Position numbers and translations under genes: made by a program. From NCBI RefSeq assembly GCF_025685575.1, contig NZ_JAGSYD010000001.1, positions 127,852-191,851 on the forward strand: 64,000 bases of DNA, written 5' to 3'. The DNA comes from Granulicella cerasi. Lineage in GTDB: Bacteria > Acidobacteriota > Terriglobia > Terriglobales > Acidobacteriaceae. Shown piece after piece: positions 28,024 to 36,450 of this stretch (position 1 is its first letter; each line of letters opens with the position of its first letter). Under the pieces are notes generated by a model. The model ran no database searches, was not told where the DNA came from, and saw only the letters and a program-made list of their open reading frames with translations.

Positions 28024-28398
28024 ATGAGTACAGAACAACCGAAACACCAGTTCCATGTCCGCAAAGCCATCCTGCCCGGCATGGCCGCCATCGCGATCTT
28101 CCTGCTCTTCTACGCGATGATGATGGGCTTTGCGATCATGCACCGCCACTTCGACTCCTCCGCTTCGAAGGTCGGCCTGCTGATCCTCTGCACGCTCCTG
28201 CTCGTCGGCGTACTAGGCCTGTTGCGCATGAAGCGCTGGGGCTGGGCGCTCGTCACCGGCGGCTGCCTCTGCATGTCGCTCAAGGACATCTACCTGACCA
28301 CGCACACGCACGACCCGCGCTTCATGATCCCCGCGCTGCTGGAGCTCTGCTTCTTCCTCTACCTCATCCGCACCGACGTGCGCGAGCGCACCACGTAG
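28024..28398 (+). CDS. Small integral membrane protein, function unknown
   Basis: A 124-residue protein with four predicted transmembrane segments: about residues 16-40 (ILPGMAAIAIFLLFYAMMMG), 50-66 (VGLLILCTLLLVGVLGLL), 71-88 and 100-115 (FMIPALLELCFFLYLI). The N-terminus is polar and contains His residues; there are also HRH and THTHD clusters in loops that could bind metal or haem, but this is speculation. It lies between a cytochrome c and lipA, 24 nt and 23 nt away. No family was recognised. The start is fixed by a -10 box 8 nt upstream and a leaderless arrangement. Confidence 0.72.
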   Translation: MSTEQPKHQFHVRKAILPGMAAIAIFLLFYAMMMGFAIMHRHFDSSASKVGLLILCTLLLVGVLGLLRMKRWGWALVTGGCLCMSLKDIYLTTHTHDPRFMIPALLELCFFLYLIRTDVRERTT

Positions 28399-28407
28399 CG
28401 AAAGCCG

Positions 28408-28413
28408 TACAAT
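28408..28413 (+). promoter_or_regulatory. -10 box TACAAT 8 nt before lipA start
   Basis: TACAAT, an 8-nt spacer (AAACAACG) and ATG 28422, with no SD. Same geometry as the preceding gene; no recognisable -35 box. Confidence 0.5.
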
Positions 28414-28421
28414 AAACAACG

Positions 28422-29348
28422 ATGTCGCTGGTTACCTCCGAACTCGTGCAGATCGACCTCTCGCCGCGTAAGCCTACGCCAAAGCCTGAGTGGTTGAAGG
28501 CCCGCGCCCCCATGGGCGAGACCTTTCACTCGCTGAAGAAGCTGGCCCGCGAGCTGAATCTGCACACCGTTTGCGAGAGCGCCCACTGCCCCAACATCGG
28601 CGAGTGCTGGAACCACAAGACCGCGACCTTCATGATGCTCGGCAACCTCTGCACGCGCCGCTGCGGCTTCTGCGCGGTGCCCAAGGGCCGCCCCGAACCG
28701 ATCGACCACAGCGAGCCGGAGCGCGTTGCCTACGCCGTCGCTGCTCTCGGCCTGAAGCACGCCGTCATCACCAGTGTGAACCGCGACGATGACAACATCG
28801 GCGCTGCGACGGCGTTCGTCAATGTCATCAACGAGATTCGCCGCCAGGCACCCGGTTGCCAGGTGGAAGTGCTCACGCCCGACTTCCAGGGCGTGGACGA
28901 AGCGCGCCGCCTCGTCGTCAACGCGCGCCCCGAGATCCTGAACCACAACATCGAGACCGTGCCGCGCCTCTATCGCGTCGCCAAATCCGGCGGCCGCTAC
29001 GAGAAGTCGCTGAACTTCCTCGATATGGCGAAGAAGGAATCGAGCGAACACCCCGAAGGCCCGATCGTCACCAAGACCGGCATCATCGTCGGCATGGGCG
29101 AAGAGATGCACGAGCTGCTTGCGGTCTTCCGCGACCTCGCTGACCGCAAGGTCGACATCCTCACCGTCGGCCAGTATCTGCGCCCCTCGCGCGACCACCT
29201 GCCGATGGCGCGCTTCTACACGCCAGACGAGTTCGCATTCCTCAAGCATGAGGCGCTCGGTATGGGCTTCCGCCACGTCGAGTCCGGCCCGCTCGTGCGC
29301 TCCAGCTACCATGCACACGAGCAGGCACAGTCCACCGGACTGGCGTAG
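28422..29348 (+). CDS. lipA: Lipoyl synthase
   Basis: Radical-SAM enzyme (308 residues) inserting two sulfurs into protein-bound octanoyl groups to make lipoyl cofactors for 2-oxoacid dehydrogenases and the glycine cleavage system. The auxiliary-cluster motif CESAHCPNIGEC (C-x4-C-x5-C) and radical-SAM motif CTRRCGFC (C-x3-C-x2-C) are both intact, as is the C-terminal RSSYHA with the serine that ligates the auxiliary cluster. Length is normal for the family (about 290-320). LipB is not adjacent. The gene is likely expressed from its own -10 box (28408-28413) as a leaderless message. Identification is secure. Confidence 0.97.
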   Translation: MSLVTSELVQIDLSPRKPTPKPEWLKARAPMGETFHSLKKLARELNLHTVCESAHCPNIGECWNHKTATFMMLGNLCTRRCGFCAVPKGRPEPIDHSEPERVAYAVAALGLKHAVITSVNRDDDNIGAATAFVNVINEIRRQAPGCQVEVLTPDFQGVDEARRLVVNARPEILNHNIETVPRLYRVAKSGGRYEKSLNFLDMAKKESSEHPEGPIVTKTGIIVGMGEEMHELLAVFRDLADRKVDILTVGQYLRPSRDHLPMARFYTPDEFAFLKHEALGMGFRHVESGPLVRSSYHAHEQAQSTGLA

Positions 29349-29439
29349 ACTTCACTCCACCTGAGAAATCGTCACTCGGGCACACGCGCGAGGACGCGCT
29401 GTCGTTCGCTGCCGCGTGACCGTCGGCGGAAGGCCACCC

Positions 29440-29787
29440 ATGCTTGACCTGATCTTCGTCTACGGCACACTGCACCCCGACCGCGCTCCCGCAGAGATGC
29501 GAGACATTGTCGAGCAACTCGTTCCAGCAGGCAGGGCCACGCTACGAGCAAGGATTTACCGCTTCCAACACTACCCCGCGCTCATTCTCGACGCGAAAGC
29601 TGAAGCGGTGGAAGGCGCGCTCTTCCGAGTTCCCAACGATGCGCTCTTCGCTGCGCTCGACGAGTACGAAGGCTTCATGCCTGACGCGCATGACAACAGC
29701 CTCTTCATTCGTAAGCAGGTCACCGTGCTGCTCACCAGCGGCCAACCCGAACAAGCCTGGGTCTACGAGTACGCGCAGGCGGTCTAG
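29440..29787 (+). CDS. Gamma-glutamylcyclotransferase-like (AIG2/GGCT fold) protein
   Basis: Cytosolic protein of 115 residues with the family N-terminal FVYGTLHP motif (YGTL phosphate/substrate loop) and the conserved acidic residue in ALDEYEGF, equivalent to the catalytic Glu of GGCT-fold enzymes. Such proteins convert gamma-glutamyl amines or peptides to 5-oxoproline, or act as YtfP-like small homologues of uncertain role. ATG 29440 is preferred because GGAAGG lies 6 nt upstream; an in-frame GTG at 29416 is less likely. Its stop overlaps the convergent Hsp15 gene by 4 nt (shared CTAG). Confidence 0.8.
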   Translation: MLDLIFVYGTLHPDRAPAEMRDIVEQLVPAGRATLRARIYRFQHYPALILDAKAEAVEGALFRVPNDALFAALDEYEGFMPDAHDNSLFIRKQVTVLLTSGQPEQAWVYEYAQAV

Positions 29788-30158
29788 CCACGCCCCCGCA
29801 GGCGGCTCAACATGCGACGATCGCGCCCCGTCGGCTTCTCCACCGGAAGCTCCTCGAACTGCGCGAAGGCCTTCTTCTCTGCAGCGAGTTTCAGGCGCGC
29901 CTCCTTGCTTTCGTCAAACTCACGATAGAGTGTCTGGGCTACCGACGCCGGACCGCGCACTTCACTCAGCACGAGCACCTCGACCTCGAACAGTCCGCCT
30001 TCGGTCGTCACGTTCAACCGATCGCCGACACGCACCTCGCGCGCGGCCTTTGCCAGCGCGCCATTCGAGCGCACGCGGCTCAACTCACAAGCTTTGGCTG
30101 CGAGCGCACGCGTTTTGAAAAACCGCGCCGCCCACAGCCATTTGTCGATCCTTGCCAT
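29784..30158 (-). CDS. hslR: S4-domain RNA-binding protein, Hsp15-like
   Basis: Ribosome-associated heat-shock-type protein of 124 residues. It begins MARIDKWLWAARFFKTRALAAKACELSRVRSNG, an S4 domain with the R-x-DKWLW start typical of Hsp15. A basic C-terminal tail (KPTGRDRRMLSRLRGRG) follows. In E. coli Hsp15 binds 50S subunits carrying a stalled peptidyl-tRNA and helps to recycle them. The gene is convergent with the GGCT-like gene; the two stop codons overlap. A TAAGCT box lies 6 nt before the ATG, so the message may be leaderless. Confidence 0.86.
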   Translation of the reverse strand: MARIDKWLWAARFFKTRALAAKACELSRVRSNGALAKAAREVRVGDRLNVTTEGGLFEVEVLVLSEVRGPASVAQTLYREFDESKEARLKLAAEKKAFAQFEELPVEKPTGRDRRMLSRLRGRG

Positions 30159-30164
30159 AAATCC

Positions 30165-30170
30165 AGCTTA
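30165..30170 (-). promoter_or_regulatory. Candidate -10 box (TAAGCT) 6 nt before hslR start
   Basis: On the minus strand TAAGCT is followed by GGATTT and ATG 30158. A possible SD (AAGGA) lies upstream of the box, too far from the ATG to be used. Confidence 0.35.
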
Positions 30171-30179
30171 GTCCTTCTA

Positions 30180-30272
30180 GCACTCTGGATATCCGAACTC
30201 TGGCTCTCTGTTTTGCCAGTCCAGCCATCGTCACTGACACACTGACATACCGTGACACTGACATCTGGAAGG
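30180..30272. repeat. Mosaic intergenic repeat, copy A
   Basis: This spacer contains GCACTCTGG (30180), GAACTCTGG (30195-30203), CACTGACACACTG (30232-30244) and CTGGAAGG (30265-30272), plus internal ACTGACA repeats. The last three recur exactly, and GCACTCTG also, in a different order at 57630-57685. Non-coding. Confidence 0.55.
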
Positions 30273-30283
30273 ATCCTCAACTC

Positions 30284-31180
30284 TCAACCGACTTCCAGCC
30301 CACCTGTCGCGCCGTAGACCTCACCGGTCACATAGCTCGACTCCTGCGAAGCGAGCAGCACGTACAGAGGAGACATCTCTACCGGCTGGCCTGCGCGGCC
30401 CATCGGCGTCTCCGCACCAAACTCCGGAATCTTCTTCTGTGGCTGCCCGCCGGTCACCTGCAGCGGCGTCCACACCGGGCCGGGAGCCACGCAGTTCACG
30501 CGAATCCCATCCGGCGCCACCTGCCGCGCCAGCGCACGCGTGAACGCGAGAATCGCAGCCTTCGTCGGCGCGTAATCCAGCAGTGACGGCGACGGATGCG
30601 TCGCCTGAATCGAAGCCGTGGTGATGATCGAACCACCCTTCGGCATCAGCTTCAGCGCTTCCTGCGTCGTCCAGATCAGCGCATAGACATTCGTTTCAAA
30701 GGTCTCTTCGATCTGCTTCGTCTTCAGGTCCGCGATCTTCTCCACGGCATGTTGATGGCCCGCGACCGCAGCGTAGATATCGAGTCCACCGAGCTTCTTC
30801 GCCGCCTTCTTCACGAGATCGCGCGCAAACTTCTCTTTGCGCAGATCGCCGGGCATCGCATACGCCTTGCGGCCCGCTGCCTTGATGAGCGCGATCACTT
30901 CCTTCGCATCCGCCTCTTCGCTGGGCAGATAGTTGATGACCACATCTGCGCCCTCGCGCGCGAACGCAATCGCCACTGCGCGACCGATGCCGCTGTCGCC
31001 GCCGGTCACGAGCGCCTTGCGGCCCTTCAGTCGACCGGAGCCGTGATAGCTTTCCTCGCCGTGGTCGGCAAGCGGCTTCAACTTCTTGTCGAGCCCTGGC
31101 ACGCGCTGCGGCTGCTTCTGAAACTTCGGTGTGGGGTACTGCTTGGTGGGGTCCTGAAGTGTGTACAAATTGCTCGGCAC
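30284..31180 (-). CDS. Short-chain dehydrogenase/reductase (YghA/YhdF-like)
   Basis: Cytosolic NAD(P)-dependent oxidoreductase of 298 residues. After a ~48-residue N-terminal extension typical of the YghA/GSP39-like subgroup ([19 protein letters not shown]), the Rossmann fold shows the cofactor motif [12 protein letters not shown], the catalytic Ser in ITTASIQA and YAPTK as the YxxxK pair. The C-terminal segment is [24 protein letters not shown] lies 7 nt before ATG 31180. It follows a secreted carboxylesterase by 105 nt on the same strand. Family members are often stress-associated aldehyde/ketone reductases; substrate unknown. Confidence 0.87.
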   Translation of the reverse strand: MPSNLYTLQDPTKQYPTPKFQKQPQRVPGLDKKLKPLADHGEESYHGSGRLKGRKALVTGGDSGIGRAVAIAFAREGADVVINYLPSEEADAKEVIALIKAAGRKAYAMPGDLRKEKFARDLVKKAAKKLGGLDIYAAVAGHQHAVEKIADLKTKQIEETFETNVYALIWTTQEALKLMPKGGSIITTASIQATHPSPSLLDYAPTKAAILAFTRALARQVAPDGIRVNCVAPGPVWTPLQVTGGQPQKKIPEFGAETPMGRAGQPVEMSPLYVLLASQESSYVTGEVYGATGGLEVG

Positions 31181-31285
31181 TGCATCCTCCTGCGCGCGAT
31201 CGCGTCGCGTCTCTCGCAGTGGGATGCGGTGAGGCCGCTGTCGCGCAGCCTCAGGCAGCTAGTCTCTTATGCGCGCGGTCAAAAG

Positions 31286-32845
31286 TTAGCGTTGCTCGAG
31301 CAAGCCGTTCCAGAGCGCGAACTCCGGCGCCAGCGGAGCATTCTCCACGCGACTCTCCGCGTTCAGCAACATCGTCGGACGCGTCTGCAGGTTATAACGC
31401 GGCCACGCAGGCAGGCCCGGTGCCGCAGGCTCGTGCCCCAGAATGAAGCTGGCCCACGCCGCATGCATCTGCACGGCCATCGCGCGCGCCGCCTCGTTGC
31501 CTTCCTTCGCGCCGCCCAGATGGTTCCACACATAGCCGAGGTCGCTGGCGTGGGGCGTCTCTCCGGCGAAGTGTCCGCTCGCCGGAAAGTCGAAGCGATA
31601 CACAAACGCTGTTCCGCCAGCCTGCACATGCGCATCGGCAACACGCAGTGATGGAATCCAATACTCCTCCGCCGTCACGCTGCGAATGCGCCGCAGGTCC
31701 GCCGGCATGTCCGGGTAGAGCTCGGCATAGCGCTGCTCGATCGGCTTGAAGACGTCCAGCGGCACATTGCCGAGGTTCGCGGACGTGATGGGCTTTTCCG
31801 GGTGCGGCCCGAGGAACAGCGCGCTTTCGTCGCGGTTCGTGCCGAGCAACAAGCGCCGTTGCTTCTTAGGTCCCGCTGACGTTCCTGCACGCATCGCCTG
31901 CAACGGCCAGCGCTTGAAGAGCGGCGCGGCCAGCTCGGAGCGGAACGGAAAATGCCGCGGATAACTCTTCTCGATGCTGTCCTGCACGTCGATGAGTTGG
32001 CGCGCGTCGGCGGTCTTCATCGCGGTGACGGGTGTGCCTGTCTTGTCCGTCCACAGCTTGCCGTAGGCCTGCGCGAACGTCGCGGCATCGGCCGAGGTCC
32101 AGGTGCGGTCCGCGCCACCGCTCTCGCTGATCGCCTGAGAGAACAACGACGCAGGCGCATCGCTGCCGAGCAGAAGATCCGTGAGCTTCGCGCCCGCACT
32201 CTCTCCGCCCAGCGTAACCCGCGTGGGGTCGCCGCCAAACGCTGCGATGTTCTGCTGTACCCACTCAAGCGCCGCGACTACGTCGCCGAGGCCGTGGTTC
32301 GCGCTGCCTTCGTACTCCTTGCCCAGCAGCGAGGACACATCAAGAAAGCCCAGCGCGCCGAGGCGATACGCCACCGTGATGCACACGATGCCCGCCTGCG
32401 CGAACTGCTCGCCCTCCCAGATCGGCGCGAACGAGTTGCCGCCCGTAAAGCCGCCACCATGCACCCACACGAACACCGGCGCGGGCTGCTTCGTCTCCGG
32501 CGCCCACACGTTCAGGTAGAGGCAGTCTTCGCTCTGCGCGATGCCGCGGTCATACGGTTGCAGAGACGCAGCTCCGAAGCGCGTGGCATCGCGCACACCG
32601 CTCCAGGGCTTCATCGGCAACGCTGCACGAAAGCGCGCATCCCCTACCGGCGGCTGCGCAAAAGGCACTCCGCGAAACGCGCGAACGCCGCTCGCCATGC
32701 GCTCTCCGCGCAAGCGTCCCAGCGGCGTGGAGACCTCGACGGCGTCCGTCGCCGCAGCCCATCCGGTGCGCGTGAACAGGAGCGAAGCGGCTGCACCTTG
32801 CAGCAGAAACTGGCGGCGTGTCGACATCGTTCGAGTCATCCTCAT
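31286..32845 (-). CDS. Tat-exported type B carboxylesterase
   Basis: Secreted serine esterase of up to 519 residues. The N-terminus STRRQFLLQGAAASLLF is a twin-arginine signal. The catalytic nucleophile is in TLGGESAGA, and GVPFAQPPVGDARF and EDCLYLNVWAP are family signatures. The acidic member should be in GTNRDESALF and the His in NHLGGAKEGNE near residue 445. Three in-frame ATGs (32845, 32839, 32827) compete; the last gives the cleanest Tat start, while the first keeps the longest frame. Substrate unknown; relatives hydrolyse short-chain or aryl esters. Confidence 0.87.
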   Translation of the reverse strand: MRMTRTMSTRRQFLLQGAAASLLFTRTGWAAATDAVEVSTPLGRLRGERMASGVRAFRGVPFAQPPVGDARFRAALPMKPWSGVRDATRFGAASLQPYDRGIAQSEDCLYLNVWAPETKQPAPVFVWVHGGGFTGGNSFAPIWEGEQFAQAGIVCITVAYRLGALGFLDVSSLLGKEYEGSANHGLGDVVAALEWVQQNIAAFGGDPTRVTLGGESAGAKLTDLLLGSDAPASLFSQAISESGGADRTWTSADAATFAQAYGKLWTDKTGTPVTAMKTADARQLIDVQDSIEKSYPRHFPFRSELAAPLFKRWPLQAMRAGTSAGPKKQRRLLLGTNRDESALFLGPHPEKPITSANLGNVPLDVFKPIEQRYAELYPDMPADLRRIRSVTAEEYWIPSLRVADAHVQAGGTAFVYRFDFPASGHFAGETPHASDLGYVWNHLGGAKEGNEAARAMAVQMHAAWASFILGHEPAAPGLPAWPRYNLQTRPTMLLNAESRVENAPLAPEFALWNGLLEQR

Positions 32846-32930
32846 GGTTTCTTGAAGGCATCTTGCGAAGGATCGCTGGCCTCATTTGTTTGTCATCCCC
32901 AAAGGGGATCTGCGTTTCCTGACGCCACCA

Positions 32931-35021
32931 CTATACCCGCTGCACTTCCACCAGCGTGGAGTAGAAGGTCGCGCCGCCAGCGATGTCCGTCAACCGCTGA
33001 CTCGTCAACGCATTCACATTAGCACCCTCGCGCGACAGCTTGTTCCAATCCAGCCGAGCCGCGCAAACACCGCTCTTCACCTGCTCGTCGATCTTCGCGA
33101 TCAAGCGAATCACACCACGTTCGTTGAAGACGCGCACCTCGTCTCCCTCGCGAATGTTGCGTGCGGTCGCGTCAGTCATGTGCATCTCCAGCACGCCCGC
33201 GGTGCGGCGCTCCATCTGCTGATGCCCGCTGAGATTTGCGAAGGTCGTGTTCATGTAGTTGTCCGCTTTGCGCGGCAAAAACTGTAGCGGATACGCCTGC
33301 GCCGTCACATGAGACTCCGTGGGCGCAACCCACACCGGCACCGGCAACAACTCCGCTTTGCCGCTCGGCGTCTGCGTAAACCAGGCACGCGTGGACCACG
33401 GCAGCGTCTCAGGAAAATGCAGCGGCACCTGCTTCTCTGCTTCAAGCTGCGCGCGTGTGATGCCCTGCATCCACGGATGACGCGTTTCGAGCGCCTCATC
33501 GATCAGCGCATCTTCCGCCACCGCAAACCACTCCGGCTCAAAGCCCATGCGTAAGCCAAGCTGGCCGAAGAGCCAGACGTTCGTGCGCGCTTCACCGAGC
33601 GGGGCAATCGCCGCATCACTCAACTGCACCAAGCGATGTCCGTACGACCCCATCAGCTCCTTGTGCTCGAGGAACGTCGTCGCCGGCAGCACGATGTCCG
33701 CGAAGTCGGTGGAGTCCGTGAAGAACTGCTCATGCACCACGGTGAAAAGATCCTCACGGCCCATGCCGGCCAACACCTTCGTCGAGTCCGGAGCAACCGC
33801 TGCGGGGTTGCAGTTGTAAACGACCATCGCCTTCACCGGCGGATCGTTCAGCGTGGTCAACGCATCTCCGAGCTCATTCATGTTGATCATGCGCGCTTCG
33901 CGGCCAAGCACGCTGCATTGCATGAGGTCAGGCCGTTGCAGCGCAGCACCATTGAAGCCGAACGCTCCGCTCATCGAAAGCAGCAAGCCACCGCCACGCA
34001 GTTTCCACGAGCCTGTAATCACCGGCAGCATCGCTACTGCGCGAGCGGCATGACCACCATTCTCCGCGCGCTGAATGCCGTAGTTCATGCGGATCACTGC
34101 AGGCTTGCGGCCTTCGCGACCGGCCTTGCCGTAGGCCTGTGCGAGCGCTTCGATCTCGCTTGCATCGACGCCCACGATTGTCGCCGCGTTCTCTGGAGCG
34201 TGCTCGGCCCGCAGCGCGTGGTCGCGCAGTTCGCGCCAACCATGCGCGCACTCGTCGAGATACGCCTCGTCCTGCAGACCCTCGCGAAAGAGCACATGCA
34301 TCACGCTCAACGCGAGCAGCAGATCGCTTCCTGGCTTCACTGCAAGATGCGTGTCCGCCAGCGCAGCCGTGCGTGTGCGATACGGATCGATGACCACGAG
34401 CTTCGCGCCTTCGCGCCGTGCCTGCTCGATGAACGGCCACAGATGAATGTTGTTGCCGTGAATGTTCGCGCCCCACGCAATGATGAGACCAGCGTTCGCA
34501 AACTCCTGTGGAGACGTGCCGACGCGCGTGCCGTACACGCGATTCAACGCCTCCGCACCGGCGCTCGCGCAGATCGTGCGATCGAGCTGCGACGCACCGA
34601 AGCGATGGAAGAACCGGCGATCCATCGACGCGTATCCGAGCTGGCCGATCGTGCCCGCGTAGCTATACGGCAGCACACTTTCAGGGCCATGCTCTGCTGC
34701 GATCGACGTCAGCTTCGCGGTGATCTCGTCGAGAGCTTCGTCCCACGAAATGCGCTCGAAGGCGTTCGCCTCTTCCCCCTTCGGCAGCGGCCCTTTCTTC
34801 ACACCGCGCTTGCGGCGCATCGGATAGAGCAACCGCTCGGGCGAATACACGCGCTCCAGATAACGCGCCACCTTGCCACACAGAAAGCCTCGCGTCACAG
34901 GATGCGCGGGATCGCCCTGCACCTTCGTCGCCCGTCCGGTCAGCTCATCCACCGTCACCAGCACGCCGCACGAATCCGGGCAATCGTGTGTGCAGACAGC
35001 GTGAATCTGGCGCGTAGACAT
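32931..35021 (-). CDS. Molybdopterin oxidoreductase (DMSO reductase family)
   Basis: Mo-bisMGD enzyme of 696 residues. The N-terminal [4Fe-4S] motif is CTHDCPDSC (C-x3-C-x3-C) with a fourth Cys in GFLCGK. The likely Mo-ligand is the Cys in TICASAG, aligned with the Cys of NapA-type enzymes. The C-terminal MopB-type domain (ADNYMNTTFANLSGHQQMER) is complete. No Tat signal is present, so it is probably cytosolic. No iron-sulfur or membrane subunit is adjacent, so it would need a soluble electron donor. Start ATG 35021 is chosen because the longer frame to 35066 overlaps the divergent gene. Formate-dehydrogenase-like, nitrate-like or other oxidoreductase activity cannot be distinguished. Confidence 0.85.
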   Translation of the reverse strand: MSTRQIHAVCTHDCPDSCGVLVTVDELTGRATKVQGDPAHPVTRGFLCGKVARYLERVYSPERLLYPMRRKRGVKKGPLPKGEEANAFERISWDEALDEITAKLTSIAAEHGPESVLPYSYAGTIGQLGYASMDRRFFHRFGASQLDRTICASAGAEALNRVYGTRVGTSPQEFANAGLIIAWGANIHGNNIHLWPFIEQARREGAKLVVIDPYRTRTAALADTHLAVKPGSDLLLALSVMHVLFREGLQDEAYLDECAHGWRELRDHALRAEHAPENAATIVGVDASEIEALAQAYGKAGREGRKPAVIRMNYGIQRAENGGHAARAVAMLPVITGSWKLRGGGLLLSMSGAFGFNGAALQRPDLMQCSVLGREARMINMNELGDALTTLNDPPVKAMVVYNCNPAAVAPDSTKVLAGMGREDLFTVVHEQFFTDSTDFADIVLPATTFLEHKELMGSYGHRLVQLSDAAIAPLGEARTNVWLFGQLGLRMGFEPEWFAVAEDALIDEALETRHPWMQGITRAQLEAEKQVPLHFPETLPWSTRAWFTQTPSGKAELLPVPVWVAPTESHVTAQAYPLQFLPRKADNYMNTTFANLSGHQQMERRTAGVLEMHMTDATARNIREGDEVRVFNERGVIRLIAKIDEQVKSGVCAARLDWNKLSREGANVNALTSQRLTDIAGGATFYSTLVEVQRV

Positions 35022-35060
35022 ACTTCGATTGTAGTCTCGTGAAGTACGAGGAGAGTTCCC

Positions 35061-35534
35061 ATGCATCGCATCCGCACTGCCTGCCTGACCGCATGTCTAC
35101 TGCTTGCCGGACCCATGCTCGGCGGCTCTTTGCTGCACGCGCAGACCAGCGCCGACGAGCAGGCAATTCGCACGGCGATGCAGCGCTCCGCCGATGACTG
35201 GAACCGCGGCGACCTCGACAGCTTCGCCACGGTGTACAAGAACTCTCCCGACACAATCTTCATGGGGTCGACCGTGAGCCGCGGTTATGCCGGCATGTTG
35301 AAGACCTACAAAGCGCACTACGCCACCGCCGAAGCGCGCGGCGTGCTCACCTTCTCCAACGTCGAGGTGCATCTGCTCGATGCGAACGTCGCTACGATGA
35401 TCGGCAACTGCCACATCGAACGCACAAGCGGCAAGAACGACGACTGCCTCTATTCGCTCATCTGGCAGAAGACCGCCGAGGGCTGGAAGATCGTTCTCGA
35501 CCACTCCACCGCAGCGCCGGGGAAGAAGTCGTGA
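35061..35534 (+). CDS. Secreted SnoaL/NTF2-like (DUF4440-type) protein
   Basis: Exported protein of 157 residues with signal peptide LLLAGPMLGGSLLHAQ. The mature part is an NTF2-like cone fold: helix DEQAIRTAMQRSADDWNRGDLDSFATVYK, then strands ending LIWQKTAEGWKIVLDHST. This layout matches the DUF4440/SnoaL_3 group, many of which have no known activity. GGAG lies 6 nt before ATG 35061. Its stop overlaps the start of the ABC ATPase gene (GTGA), so the two are translationally coupled, an unusual pairing of a secreted protein with a cytosolic ATPase. It is divergent from the molybdopterin enzyme with only 39 nt between. Confidence 0.78.
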   Translation: MHRIRTACLTACLLLAGPMLGGSLLHAQTSADEQAIRTAMQRSADDWNRGDLDSFATVYKNSPDTIFMGSTVSRGYAGMLKTYKAHYATAEARGVLTFSNVEVHLLDANVATMIGNCHIERTSGKNDDCLYSLIWQKTAEGWKIVLDHSTAAPGKKS

Positions 35535-36298
35535 GCGAAGTGCTGCTGGAGGCGAAAGACCTCACCAAAGAGTACGGCGCGCATCGCGTGGTCGACAGCG
35601 TGTCGCTGACGCTGCATCGCGGTGAAACGCTTGGTCTCGTCGGCGAGTCCGGCTCGGGCAAAAGCACCGTTGCGCGCATGATGCTGCGACTGGTGGAGCC
35701 GACGAGCGGCAGCGTCACTCTGCATCGCGACGGCCATGCGCTTGATCTGCTGAAGCTCTCCGCGCGTGAGATGCGTGCGCAACGTCGCGACCTCGGCATG
35801 GTCTTCCAGGACCCGTACGCCGCGTTGAATCCGCGCATGACGGTGCGGCAGATCCTCTCCGAACCGTTTGCTATTCATGGCGTGAAGCCTGCGGAAAGTC
35901 TTGATGCCGCGCTGCAAACGTTGCTGCGCGAAGTGGGGCTCGATGGTTCCGCGCTTGCACGCTATCCGCATGAGTTTTCGGGGGGGCAGCGGCAACGCGT
36001 GAACATCGCTCGCGCACTGGCTCTGCGACCCGAAGTGTTGGTGCTCGACGAGCCTGTGAGTGCGCTGGATGTTTCGGTAGGCGCGCAGGTGATTAACCTG
36101 CTGTGCGAGTTGCAGCGCACACGCCAACTCACGTGCCTGTTCATCTCTCACTCGATGCCGCTGGTGCGTTACTTCTGCCATCGCGTAGCGGTGATGCAGC
36201 GCGGCAAGCTGGTCGAAGAAGGTTCGTGGCAGCAGGTGTGCGAAGCGCCGCAGGAGGCATATACGCAGCAGCTGCTCGCAGCAACGCCAGAGCTCTAG
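35531..36298 (+). CDS. Opp/Dpp-type ABC transporter ATPase, no adjacent permease
   Basis: ATP-binding subunit of 255 residues, closest in style to OppF/DppF. Walker A is GESGSGKST, the Q-loop is in MVFQDPYAALNPRMTVRQIL, the signature is FSGGQRQRVNIARAL and Walker B is VLVLDEPVSALD, with the H-loop in LFISHSMPLV. The C-terminal LVEEGSWQQVCEAPQEAYTQQLLAA matches the oligopeptide-transporter domain, shortened. It starts at GTG 35531. No binding protein, permease or second ATPase lies nearby. A run of seven G encodes the Gly-Gly of the signature motif. It may partner with a distant permease. Confidence 0.85.
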   Translation: MSEVLLEAKDLTKEYGAHRVVDSVSLTLHRGETLGLVGESGSGKSTVARMMLRLVEPTSGSVTLHRDGHALDLLKLSAREMRAQRRDLGMVFQDPYAALNPRMTVRQILSEPFAIHGVKPAESLDAALQTLLREVGLDGSALARYPHEFSGGQRQRVNIARALALRPEVLVLDEPVSALDVSVGAQVINLLCELQRTRQLTCLFISHSMPLVRYFCHRVAVMQRGKLVEEGSWQQVCEAPQEAYTQQLLAATPEL

Positions 36299-36383
36299 TC
36301 CAAGCATCCCCAACCTTTGGGCGCCGCACATCTGCGCCGCATTCGTGCCGATGTGGAGAGTGAGAATCCCGGCGCGCCTTCAT

Positions 36384-36426
36384 CCTGCGAACATACGTCT
36401 CAAGATCGAAAACGTGGGGCACCCGG
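36384..36426 (+). repeat. REP-like 42-bp element, copy 2 (diverged)
   Basis: Aligned with the reverse complement of 21150-21191, it keeps CCTGC, TCTCAA and GTGGGGCACCCG in the same order with nearly the same spacing. GTGGGGCACCCGG (36414-36426) is identical to 21246-21258. The internal hairpin has decayed. It lies in the 152-nt spacer between convergent genes, which otherwise shows nothing recognisable. Confidence 0.6.
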
Positions 36427-36450
36427 TTCTGTGCGGGCTTATGAAACGGG

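Noticed and set aside
35980-35986. G7 run as evidence of phase variation
   Set aside because: A single short homopolymer within a conserved motif is not enough; listed only as a possible slippage site.
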